From Erythrobacteraceae bacterium (lineage in GTDB: Bacteria > Pseudomonadota > Alphaproteobacteria > Sphingomonadales > Sphingomonadaceae): 33,561 nt of DNA. Positions 26,201-33,078 of this stretch are shown piece by piece; position 1 is the stretch's first letter; each line of letters starts with the position of its first letter. The notes under the pieces are model-generated. The model did not search any database, was not told the DNA's origin, and was given only the letters and a program-made list of their open reading frames with translations. The DNA lies in assembly GCA_027486035.1 (NCBI GenBank), contig JAIXPX010000010.1, positions 1 to 33,561 of the forward strand, in the 5' to 3' direction. A program made the position numbers and the translations under genes.

Positions 26201-28376
26201 CCCACAGTCGATGGGCTAGAATGTCGGACAGCGTTTCCTCCGCCTGTTGGCGGTTATGATAACCCTTTACGTCAGGGTCGAGCATCCACTCGCCCAAGCG
26301 GCCTTTTTCTTCGAGATCAAAGCCAAGTGCCTGACGGACGGCCTCACCAAACTTGTCGGATGATAGTCCTTTCGGTCCGGCACTGCGCACGGCGCGAACA
26401 ATTGCGCCGCGCAGAAGGGTGACAAAGATGAAGTCATTGAAGTGCCCTGCTTGGAGGGCCGCGTCCTGTCGGTTGTCGGTGAAGCCCAACAGCTTGCGCG
26501 TATAGCGGTCGAGCGAGCCGTCGCGCTCCATCCAGGCCAGGATCGTCGAGACGATCAGCGTTGTAGCCGAGCTGCGCCCTTCAGCTGAGAGGCTAGCCAG
26601 CTTGTTGGTTTCGCGGGCCTGCGAGGCGGGCTGATAACCGCATTCCGGACAGAAGCGATATTTCCCGGAGAAGAACCACGCAGGGACGCCATCATCTCCG
26701 AAGCTTCCGTCCTTGCATACGGTCACAAGCCGGCCATCATGCTTTCCGCGGTGTGTCGATTTAAGACGCACCTCTCCTGACGCGGTTTCTTCCTGCCAGT
26801 CATCGGGATAGTCGGTCGCCGCTCCAGTGAAACGAAAGCCCTCGTTCACAGCCGGGACCAGGTAGCCGGTCTCGGTCCCATCGTGCTCTGCCTCATCGCG
26901 AACCGGATCATCCGGCGAACGCGCAATGATCCGCCGCTGGCCGTCGTCGTGGGTAATTGAAACGCTATGGTGCTCTTGACCGCACTCCCGGCAAAACAGC
27001 AGCGGATACAGCCGAGCATCAGGGTCCTGTGGATCGAATTTCTGGCCTTCTAGGCTAATGCGCCGGTCCGCCGCAGGCTGCAGCGTCGCATAGGCTCGGC
27101 CGGCACCAGAAATGAACCGATGCAGTTTGAAGGCAAGAAATGCACGCGGCGAAGTTCCCCCGCGGGTGTCTTCGCGGCGGCCCATCATTGCCAGCATGTC
27201 CGCGATTGACTTGCGGCAGACGTCCTCTTCAACACCGGTCTGGTGAGCCAATTTTTCGGATGCATCGAGCAGAGTTAGCGGCCTTCGCCGGCGGAGTTTT
27301 TCTCCTTCCTCGAGGCCGACCTGCGTTTCGATCCAGCAGGCGAGCGGGTGCTTTTTGAGCTCCTCATCAGACAAGGCCGCAGGAAGCGGCTGCAGCACGG
27401 CTTGCCTCAGGGCTTCACCAAGCGTTTCGGCTTTTATCAGCGGCGATGTTGCTCGTTCCAACAACTCATCGATGACATTGGCTGGGGCGATCACCTGCCC
27501 GAATAGCTTGGACGCCACCTGCGCGACTGTCGCTGCACGTTCCTTTTCATCCGGAGAGCTCGACATCGTGGCCGAGGTCCCGATGCAGATAAGCTCCTTC
27601 GAAGGTGTAAGCCGCTGCTTGACCCGCCGGACCAGCATGGCCACGTCCGCGCCCTGTCGGCCACGGTAGGTGTGCAACTCATCCAGAACGAGAAAGTCGA
27701 GACCTAGAGAATTGTTGATGACGGCCCGATCCAGGCCTTCTTGGCGCGTCATGAGCAGTTCGAGCATCATGAAGTTGGTGAGAAGAATGTCTGGCTTTTC
27801 GCGGGAGATGCGCTGCCGCTCTTCGTCGCTCTCTTGACCGGTGTAGCGAGCGATGGTCGGCCGGAGGTTTTCAGGAAGACCGGAGTCGTTTACGAACTTT
27901 CCGATTTCGCCGAGCTGGCTGTTGGCCAGCGCGTTCATCGGATAAATGATGATGGCGCGTGTGCGCGGCGCTTCGCCAGCTTTCTTAGCGCGAACAATCG
28001 CATCAACGATTGGAACGAAGAAGCACAGAGATTTGCCTGATCCTGTACCGGTCGTGACGATGAAGCTTTCGCGGTTGCGCGCCTTGACGACGGATCGCTC
28101 TTGGTGGCGATGCAATGTGATAGGCGTGCGTTCGGCGCCGAAAGCAAAGATGTTCGTCAATGCAGGGTCGAGCACACCTTCGGCAGCTAGCTGATCGATG
28201 GACCTGCCTTTTTCGAACCGGGGATTGATGGTGATCAACGGGTCCGGCCAGAACTTTCCATCCTCATAAAGAGCGGAAACCTGCTGCTCGATTTCAGATG
28301 CTCGGATCTTGGAAAACGACCGCGCGAACGACGAGTAACGCTCAATCAGGGCCTTATCGAGTTCAAATACATTCAC
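23226..28376 (-). CDS. YprA/DruE-type DEAD helicase with DUF1998 C-terminus
   Basis: This is a 1716-aa protein whose start overlaps the WYL stop by 4 nt. RecA1 has Walker A TTGTGSGKS (108-116), DELH (232-235) and GTSAT (266-270). RecA2 motifs come very late: TMELGVDI (1011-1018) and QRSGRAGRSG (1038-1047). The roughly 700-residue stretch between them holds two CxxC zinc-knuckle-like pairs (462/465 and 576/579) and GFTDNRQDAALQAGHFNDF (631 on), a mark of the large Druantia-type family. A further zinc ribbon lies at C1329/C1332/C1344/C1347. The end is DUF1998 with EGGAG (1544-1548) and Cys1589, 1593 and 1596. It is the central 3'-5' helicase of YprA-based defence. Confidence 0.92.
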   Translation of the reverse strand: MNVFELDKALIERYSSFARSFSKIRASEIEQQVSALYEDGKFWPDPLITINPRFEKGRSIDQLAAEGVLDPALTNIFAFGAERTPITLHRHQERSVVKARNRESFIVTTGTGSGKSLCFFVPIVDAIVRAKKAGEAPRTRAIIIYPMNALANSQLGEIGKFVNDSGLPENLRPTIARYTGQESDEERQRISREKPDILLTNFMMLELLMTRQEGLDRAVINNSLGLDFLVLDELHTYRGRQGADVAMLVRRVKQRLTPSKELICIGTSATMSSSPDEKERAATVAQVASKLFGQVIAPANVIDELLERATSPLIKAETLGEALRQAVLQPLPAALSDEELKKHPLACWIETQVGLEEGEKLRRRRPLTLLDASEKLAHQTGVEEDVCRKSIADMLAMMGRREDTRGGTSPRAFLAFKLHRFISGAGRAYATLQPAADRRISLEGQKFDPQDPDARLYPLLFCRECGQEHHSVSITHDDGQRRIIARSPDDPVRDEAEHDGTETGYLVPAVNEGFRFTGAATDYPDDWQEETASGEVRLKSTHRGKHDGRLVTVCKDGSFGDDGVPAWFFSGKYRFCPECGYQPASQARETNKLASLSAEGRSSATTLIVSTILAWMERDGSLDRYTRKLLGFTDNRQDAALQAGHFNDFIFVTLLRGAIVRAVRSAGPKGLSSDKFGEAVRQALGFDLEEKGRLGEWMLDPDVKGYHNRQQAEETLSDILAHRLWADLRRGWRYTNPNLEEVGLITAEFPGIDDLASDDEEFQGNARLMGASADVRRRLYEILFDNMRQGLAVAADALDRTRIRQAAEVSRNRLRLPWAIDREEENSLRECGFLMITPPRANQIRASEAVLIIRGGRQSKLGKALRSKEIWGEQIPSKEYDELIEGLLAAAEAHQFVRRVASGFEASAWRMAPTALRLFPTEQRKDGKRQNLFFRDLYEQVADMLGNDGNLPYSFEAREHTAQVDQEVRAWREDRFRFEEEDRKRIADHRNQMHEQGEGVGFLPAMFCSPTMELGVDISALNTVYLRNVPPTPANYAQRSGRAGRSGQAALVVSYCAAQSPHDQYYFRDRTALVAGVVRPPALDLANRDLLKSHLHAEWLAAAHVPLKASIPENLDMGGHDMPMTQEISDGLEALAASGAARPLMRQLIEAMLPAVDLADAPWLQDVDGFVNATDAEALGSFTQSFERWRNLHRSARREQDLAHEIQNKVGLRQGERTAAANRYRNASRELDILECGKASNGSDFYTYRYLATEGFLPGYNFPRLPLYAFIPATKSAVLQRPRFLAIAEFGPNALIYHEGRGFRVTKAKLPAEGRLDNGQLSTSTLILCPDCGAAHTDELQERCHACGASLAGAERLDTVFRIDNVETAPAERITANDEDRQRRGFEIQTLFQWPMHNGQPDVRTSTLAGPDGALLHLDYGSSTRLSRINKGLRRRKSKAICGFFIDPNSGRWIKDPDNGEDDEGMADPTTAKAQRIVPMVEDHKNALLLRPETPLSTEQMATLQHALIRGIQLVFELEEGEILGESLPTKDIRNAVLLYEATEGGAGVLNRLVSDPERVAEVARAALRLMHYNEPFDARDLKHADDACVAGCYRCILSYYNQPDHELIDRRDPAVSEFLCDLAQVKESQAEQPGQEDAWLVAVSAWGLPAPTTIGILGSNERLFWPSRGVLAVPGGASSELKSEAAALGILDVIELPATPGREPPANLLNALGIS

Positions 28377-29233
28377 TGGACAGCCCCCCGGATTGCTTTG
28401 TCGTTTAGCAGAACAATCTGCTGATCTTGTGGCTTTCTAGCTGCTGGGTCGGTATCCAGACCGAGGCGCTTGAGAGCATAGTAGAGCAGCGCCTGGCGCA
28501 CCAAGATCGTGACCTGCCCGTTGTTCATCCCGTAATCGAGCTCAACTACTCGCTGCTGGTTAGGGCTGAGTGCTGGGTGTGGCCCAATGTGAAGCTCAAG
28601 GATCTCGTTCCACGCGCTATCACAAGCCAAGGGGTCAGCTGGTGGCCGCGTCTGCCGGGCTTCCATGATCCGAGAGATGACGAAATCGCGAAACTCTCTG
28701 CTTTTCTCGCAGTACGATCTGGCGTGCCAGCGGAACCCGTCGAAAGCGAGCGCATGGGGGGAGATCCATCGCCACTCCGGGTCGGGCGCAGACATCGACT
28801 GATACAATATGTGGATGGCTTCATGCCGCCTAATGGCAATGGCGATCGAGCGCAGAACGACAGGGTCTATGCCCCGTGCTGGCGATGGGGCTGCATCGAA
28901 GGCAGGAAAGTTGCCAATCCAGGCATCCTCAGGAGCGACAATCCCTTCAGCAACGGAGCGGACCTGCGACAAATATTGGGTCGCATCAGGCTTGAGGAAA
29001 AGCGGGCTAAAGGACGATGAGCGGAGATATGTCTTGCCGCTCTTGTCATAGACCATGTTGTCTGGCGCCAAGGCGATGTAGCGATTGAGGTCGCCGGACG
29101 CTTGGTTCTGCGAAACGCTGAACTTATCGATTAAGTCGCTGCGATTGACGTGGCCTTCCCAGAACAGGCGGAACTCGATGAACTGGAGTTTCTGCTCCAC
29201 ACCCCATCGCAAACTTGGTTTGACGTCGCCCAT
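28373..29233 (-). CDS. WYL-domain transcription regulator (BrxR/CapW-like)
   Basis: This is a 286-aa protein and the first gene of the defence operon. The N-terminal winged helix (about residues 14-54, RLFWEGHVNRSDLIDKF then SGDLNRYI) is like that of BrxR/CapW regulators. The WYL region covers about 138-190 (IHILYQSM, WISPHALAFDGFRWHARSY, FRDFVISRI). A C-terminal dimerisation-type domain (about 205-286) follows. Such proteins repress defence operons and respond to a ligand or nucleic acid through the WYL domain. Position suggests autoregulation of all six genes. The ATG at 29233 follows a GGGGG ribosome binding site. It overlaps the helicase gene by 4 nt. Confidence 0.85.
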   Translation of the reverse strand: MGDVKPSLRWGVEQKLQFIEFRLFWEGHVNRSDLIDKFSVSQNQASGDLNRYIALAPDNMVYDKSGKTYLRSSSFSPLFLKPDATQYLSQVRSVAEGIVAPEDAWIGNFPAFDAAPSPARGIDPVVLRSIAIAIRRHEAIHILYQSMSAPDPEWRWISPHALAFDGFRWHARSYCEKSREFRDFVISRIMEARQTRPPADPLACDSAWNEILELHIGPHPALSPNQQRVVELDYGMNNGQVTILVRQALLYYALKRLGLDTDPAARKPQDQQIVLLNDKAIRGAVQ

Positions 29234-29324
29234 GCTGCCCCCGAATCAATTTTCGGACCCATCCAAAAAGTTGACACACCAGTTTGTAGGTGACAGCTTG
29301 GCAAAGGGGCAAGGGGGAATTTCG

Positions 29325-29354
29325 ATTCTATCGGGCCGAATTGGGAAGCGTCAG
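29325..29354 (-). promoter_or_regulatory. Candidate sigma-70 promoter for the defence operon
   Basis: On the minus strand, CTGACG (29354-29349), an 18-nt spacer and TAGAAT (29330-29325) give a plausible -35/-10 pair about 90 nt upstream of the WYL start. This is a match by eye only. Confidence 0.35.
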
Positions 29355-29423
29355 TTTCAGGACGGCGCCAGAGGGGGTTATTTGAACCGGTCGGCTATAC
29401 ACACCGTCGCCATCTGGGCGGCA

Positions 29424-29440
29424 GCCTCCCCGCGGGAGGC
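29424..29440 (+). promoter_or_regulatory. Hairpin that covers the Shine-Dalgarno of the DUF2779 gene
   Basis: Perfect 7-bp arms GCCTCCC (29424-29430) and GGGAGGC (29434-29440) with a CGC loop are present. The right arm contains the GGGAGG ribosome binding site, 4 nt before the ATG at 29444. When folded, the site would be hidden from the ribosome. Confidence 0.6.
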
Positions 29441-29443
29441 ATC

Positions 29444-30910
29444 ATGAGCAAGCGCGCTGGGCTTTCCAAATCTCGCATCACCGCGTTTGAGCAGTGCCCA
29501 AAGCGGCTGTGGCTATCGGTCCACCGCCCTGAGCTCGGTGTCACCGACAGCTCATCAAAAGCTCGGCTAGCCGCAGGTAATGACGTCGGCGCCGTTGCAT
29601 GCGAGCTTCATCCGGAAGGTGTGATGGTTGAGGCACAGCCCAATCTCACCGCAGCACTCGAGACCACCGCCAATTTGCTCGAGCAAAACCACCCCGGTCC
29701 AATTTTCGAAGCCACGTTTCAGCACGAGGGCGTCTTGATACGGGCGGATATCATCTCGCGTGATGAAGAAGGCAGGTGGCAGCTTGCTGAAGTAAAGAGC
29801 AGCACCGGGCCCAAGGAATATCACATCGGTGATTTGGCGACGCAGGTGTGGGTCATGGAAAAGGCCGGCATCCAGCTATCCGGAGCCGCCGTGCGCCATC
29901 TGAGCCGCGCCTTCGTGCTGGAGCGCGAGGGCGATTATACCGGGCTCTTCCAGGATGCTGAACTGCTCGAGCTAGTGCGCCCCATTGCTGCCCAGCGTCC
30001 GCAAGTGGTCGCCGAGGCTCGAGCGACGCTTGCTGGTGAGGAGCCCGTTCGTGAGCCTGGTGACCACTGCACGGTTCCGTTCGCCTGCGAGTTTTCGGGT
30101 TATTGCAGCAGCCATCTGCCGCCCGGGCCCCAATGGCCAGTGACGATTTTCCCCAACGGCGGGGGTAAATCGTGGTTGGCCAAAGGCGTCACTGACCTGT
30201 TGGAGTTGGACGAAGCAGCGCTTCCCGAAAAGCACGCACGGATAGTCCGGGCCACCCGAAGCGGCGACCCTGATCACGATGTCGATGGCGCACGCCAGGC
30301 AATGGCAAAATGGGCTTACCCGCGCGCCTGGCTGGACTTTGAAACGATCGCGTTTGCGGCCCCGCGCTGGGTTGGCACGCGGCCCTATCAGCAGGTGCCG
30401 TTCCAGTTCTCGGTTCATATTGAGGAAGCAGATGGCGCTGTAACCCACCACGAGTTCTTGAGCCTCGATGGAGCCGACCCAAGGCTTTCGTGCGCCGAGG
30501 CGCTGATGGCCGCAATTCCGGTGGATGCTACCGTCATTGCCTACAACGCGCCGTTCGAGAAGGGCGTGCTGCGCGAACTGGCTGCAATCTTTCCAAACCT
30601 GAAGGATGGCTTGCTTGATATGGCGCAGCGAACCGTTGATCTGCTGCCGGTCACCCGGAACCACTGGTATCACCGCGATCAGCGCGGTTCTTGGTCTATC
30701 AAGGCAGTGCTGCCGACCATGACCAGCCTCGACTACAGTAGCCTTGAGGTGAAGGACGGCACTGGTGCGCAGGAAGCTTATCTCGAAGCTATTCGTCCGG
30801 ACACGACCGTCGAGCGACGGGCGCTGCTTGGCCAAAGCCTGAAGGAATATTGCGCCCAAGACACTTGGGCGATGGTGGCCATGGCGCGCTTCCTGTCTGC
30901 TGCTGGATAG
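29444..30910 (+). CDS. DUF2779 protein: Cas4/AddB-like Fe-S nuclease fused to DEDD exonuclease
   Basis: This is a 488-aa protein. The N-terminal half looks like a PD-(D/E)XK nuclease of the Cas4/AddB kind: SRITAFEQCPKRLWL (Cys18), IRADIIS (Asp102) and LAEVKSS (Glu116, Lys118). Then Cys209, Cys215 and Cys221 could hold a 4Fe-4S cluster with Cys18. The C-terminal half has exonuclease motifs LDFET (Asp298, Glu300), AYNAPFEKGVLREL (around 366-379) and YCAQDTWAM (Asp473), as in DEDD 3'-5' exonucleases. This is the DUF2779 layout. It would process DNA or RNA ends in the cytoplasm. It is divergent from the defence operon and may belong to it or be a separate island gene. Confidence 0.8.
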   Translation: MSKRAGLSKSRITAFEQCPKRLWLSVHRPELGVTDSSSKARLAAGNDVGAVACELHPEGVMVEAQPNLTAALETTANLLEQNHPGPIFEATFQHEGVLIRADIISRDEEGRWQLAEVKSSTGPKEYHIGDLATQVWVMEKAGIQLSGAAVRHLSRAFVLEREGDYTGLFQDAELLELVRPIAAQRPQVVAEARATLAGEEPVREPGDHCTVPFACEFSGYCSSHLPPGPQWPVTIFPNGGGKSWLAKGVTDLLELDEAALPEKHARIVRATRSGDPDHDVDGARQAMAKWAYPRAWLDFETIAFAAPRWVGTRPYQQVPFQFSVHIEEADGAVTHHEFLSLDGADPRLSCAEALMAAIPVDATVIAYNAPFEKGVLRELAAIFPNLKDGLLDMAQRTVDLLPVTRNHWYHRDQRGSWSIKAVLPTMTSLDYSSLEVKDGTGAQEAYLEAIRPDTTVERRALLGQSLKEYCAQDTWAMVAMARFLSAAG

Positions 30911-31017
30911 AGACCTTGGGCAACCAGAACCCTGATTTTTATGTGAGCAACGCAGTGATAGGTTGCAGAAGTGGGCCAAATGGAGCGATTTTTCGATCGC
31001 TTTGAATAGGGGGCAAA

Positions 31018-32646
31018 ATGGCGAGCAGCGCCGAATTCAAGTTTCTCGAAACGCCAGTCGAATTCTCGGTTGAAGATATAGAGGGCGCGCATCTCGATGC
31101 ACTTGTGATCACTGGCATCGTCAACCCTGTCGGCCCCACTCTCACCTTTTTGGCCACGGTAGGCAGGGCGCCGGAGCGTCCCTTAGTATATGCGATGCTT
31201 AACCCGTTCCGATGTGAAGTTAAGCAGATCGGGACGTTCACTGATGGCGAAACCTGGTTTCCGGATCAGGCGTTTGCCGACCTGTTCCAGTATTTATCCG
31301 GTTCCTGCCCAACCCTTGTTTTGATGAGCAAATCTCTTGATTCCGAGACCCGTTCTCGCGTGACAGAGAACCTGTTCTCTCACTTTGACGATGCAGAGGG
31401 CATCATCGAGAATGTCAGGGATTTCTTCGGTGATCCCATGAACCGCGTGAGCCATTCCATGGGCGTCGATGTGCCTGCTCCAGGCCCAATACCCCCCGAG
31501 ATCCAGCAAGCGGAATGGAACGAGGTCGTCTCCGATACTCGACACATATGGCCCGAGCTGAGGGCCTTTATGGTGGCCTGGGATGGCTCGATTAACAAAA
31601 CTCTTATCTCTGATCAGATGAAATATGGCGCCCTGCAGACTGAACGGATGAAGTCGATCCTGTTCTCGACGCTGGAATCGGTGTGGATGCCAGAACCCAT
31701 CAGGGAGGAGCCTGTAGCTCCAAAGGCGGATCCCCAGCGCCCTCTTCCTGCACCGCAAAGCCTGGACGAAGTCAGGCAATCCTTGCTCGATTATGGCAGT
31801 TGGGCCGCTCTTAGAGGCGACAACCTGCTGCAGTTCATGGGGCGGTGTATGCTGCTGTACGGACGTGAGGTCGACAGCGCGCTCGTACCGCACCTTTCCG
31901 CGCTATACGACCTAGTGAGGGATCAAATTGATCCGGAGCATCGCAAATTGGAGTTGCAGCGGATTTCGGTCGCAGCCGAGAAGTTTAATCTGGCGGCTTG
32001 CACACTCCTACCGCCACTTGTGTGCGACGACGACCCATGGGTCGTATCCACAGCAATGCTTGATTACATCGCGTTGAGCCATCCGGAGCCAGACGGGCTC
32101 CCCTTCGAGTTTTCGGAGCTCGATAACCTGTTTCGTAAAAGGACCTTCGCAAGCCCGGGTGGAGCGCTCGGCGGAATTATCACCTCGGGTGATCGGCGGT
32201 TCCACCCCAAGCTACATGAGTGGAAGCACTACCTGAGCAAAGACGACGTCCGTGCCGCCACGAACTGTCGAACTCCTTTCATAACACATGGAGAGATCGT
32301 GTTCTGGCTCGACTGGGCCGAAGAACTGGTCGACCAACGCGACCCCGTGTCTGAGAGCATTCTTGGCTTGGCAGCTTCTGCGGTAGGCCTGCTAGGAAAA
32401 AATAACCCATATGACGTCATCAAAGACGTCGAGCGCCGTTTTCCGGCATACGGGGTCAAGGATACAGTGGTCGAAATCCAGAGCTGGGACTGTGCGACTT
32501 ATGCAAATGAAATCGCCGACCGGCTTTACCTATTAGAAGCTGCTGAGGCGCCACCCAAGGTGTTCTCGGCCGTTCTCAGAGCGTGGGGATTGCAGCCAAG
32601 GGCTGACCTGATCGATCAGTTTATCCCGGAAGATGGATCCAACTGA
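31018..32646 (+). CDS. Hypothetical protein, 542 aa, family not recognised
   Basis: The ATG at 31018 follows an AGGGGG ribosome binding site and lies 107 nt after the DUF2779 gene in the same direction. I do not recognise the family. The N-terminal about 130 residues are mixed alpha/beta. A Pro-rich linker follows (about 230-245, EEPVAPKADPQRPLPAPQ). The remainder is mostly helical with Trp-containing segments that could form a repeat-type solenoid. There is no signal peptide, membrane span, Walker motif or obvious catalytic site. The upstream gap holds an AGCGAT/ATCGCT hairpin at 30984-31001. Its place in a defence region makes it a candidate accessory or sensor protein, by context only. Confidence 0.7.
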   Translation: MASSAEFKFLETPVEFSVEDIEGAHLDALVITGIVNPVGPTLTFLATVGRAPERPLVYAMLNPFRCEVKQIGTFTDGETWFPDQAFADLFQYLSGSCPTLVLMSKSLDSETRSRVTENLFSHFDDAEGIIENVRDFFGDPMNRVSHSMGVDVPAPGPIPPEIQQAEWNEVVSDTRHIWPELRAFMVAWDGSINKTLISDQMKYGALQTERMKSILFSTLESVWMPEPIREEPVAPKADPQRPLPAPQSLDEVRQSLLDYGSWAALRGDNLLQFMGRCMLLYGREVDSALVPHLSALYDLVRDQIDPEHRKLELQRISVAAEKFNLAACTLLPPLVCDDDPWVVSTAMLDYIALSHPEPDGLPFEFSELDNLFRKRTFASPGGALGGIITSGDRRFHPKLHEWKHYLSKDDVRAATNCRTPFITHGEIVFWLDWAEELVDQRDPVSESILGLAASAVGLLGKNNPYDVIKDVERRFPAYGVKDTVVEIQSWDCATYANEIADRLYLLEAAEAPPKVFSAVLRAWGLQPRADLIDQFIPEDGSN

Positions 32647-32723
32647 CCTGGGAGGCAATTTCAGGTTCCAAACAGCACGTCCTTCTGTTCGTCTCATGGC
32701 AGATCGGCCCCGAATGCCATTTC

Positions 32724-33077
32724 TCAGATCGGGATGGCGTACAGAAGGCCATTAAGGCTCGATCGAGTTGTGGCCTCCGGATCGCCGTGTAGGTAGACCT
32801 CGAAAGTCATCGTGACGGTTCTCGTCCCAGAGCTAGTACCTATCGGGGTCTGGACATCGAACCCTTCACCTTTGCCATGCGTCACCTGGAATGTGTGCTC
32901 GCCGCGTGGCCACGCCCCGTGATGTGTATAGTAGCGCCGGATGAACCAATCCGCAGCCTGCCGGTGGATCGCAAGGTTGAAATAGTGGACCATGCCTCCG
33001 GCACCGTTCCACCCACCGGGGAATCTGGCATTGATGTGAGGGCCTGAGGGCACTGCTGAAGAGCGTGGATTTCCCAT
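32724..33077 (-). CDS. Small hypothetical protein coupled to metK
   Basis: This is a 117-aa protein. I chose the ATG at 33077 because it sits one base after the metK stop (TGAGATG); a longer in-frame start would run about 110 nt into metK. The protein is rich in Gly, His, Trp and Tyr (ARFPGGWNGAGGMVHYF, then WFIRRYYTHHGAWP), with a beta-rich second half (RTVTMTFEVYLHGD). I see no known motif, signal peptide or membrane span. The tight spacing implies co-translation with MetK, so a shared role is likely but undefined. It converges with the 542-aa gene from the other strand. Confidence 0.55.
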   Translation of the reverse strand: MGNPRSSAVPSGPHINARFPGGWNGAGGMVHYFNLAIHRQAADWFIRRYYTHHGAWPRGEHTFQVTHGKGEGFDVQTPIGTSSGTRTVTMTFEVYLHGDPEATTRSSLNGLLYAIPI

Positions 33078-33078
33078 C

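Larger units (their letters stand above)
29234..29443. promoter_or_regulatory. Divergent intergenic control region between WYL and DUF2779 genes
   Basis: This 210-bp region has no gene and separates two divergent genes, so promoters for both directions should lie here. It holds the candidate leftward promoter and a TTGACA at 29271 that could be a rightward -35, although its -10 is poor. Two TGACA copies lie 19 bp apart (29272 and 29291). A CCGAA/TTCGG inverted repeat (29241-29256) sits just before the WYL start. WYL regulators usually bind near their own promoter, so operator half-sites may be among these repeats. I could not fix a single clear operator. Confidence 0.45.

Noticed and set aside
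13705..29233. Calling the operon canonical DISARM, Druantia III or BREX
   Set aside because: DrmC and a separate DrmB are missing for DISARM, DruH for Druantia III, and PglZ, BrxC and BrxL for BREX.
29271..29299. TTGACA at 29271 as a full rightward promoter
   Set aside because: At 17-nt spacing the -10 would be CAGCTT, a poor match, so I only mention it as a possible -35.
30984..31001. AGCGAT/ATCGCT hairpin after the DUF2779 gene as a terminator
   Set aside because: Arms of 6 bp are AT-containing and followed by only a few T bases, so termination cannot be supported.
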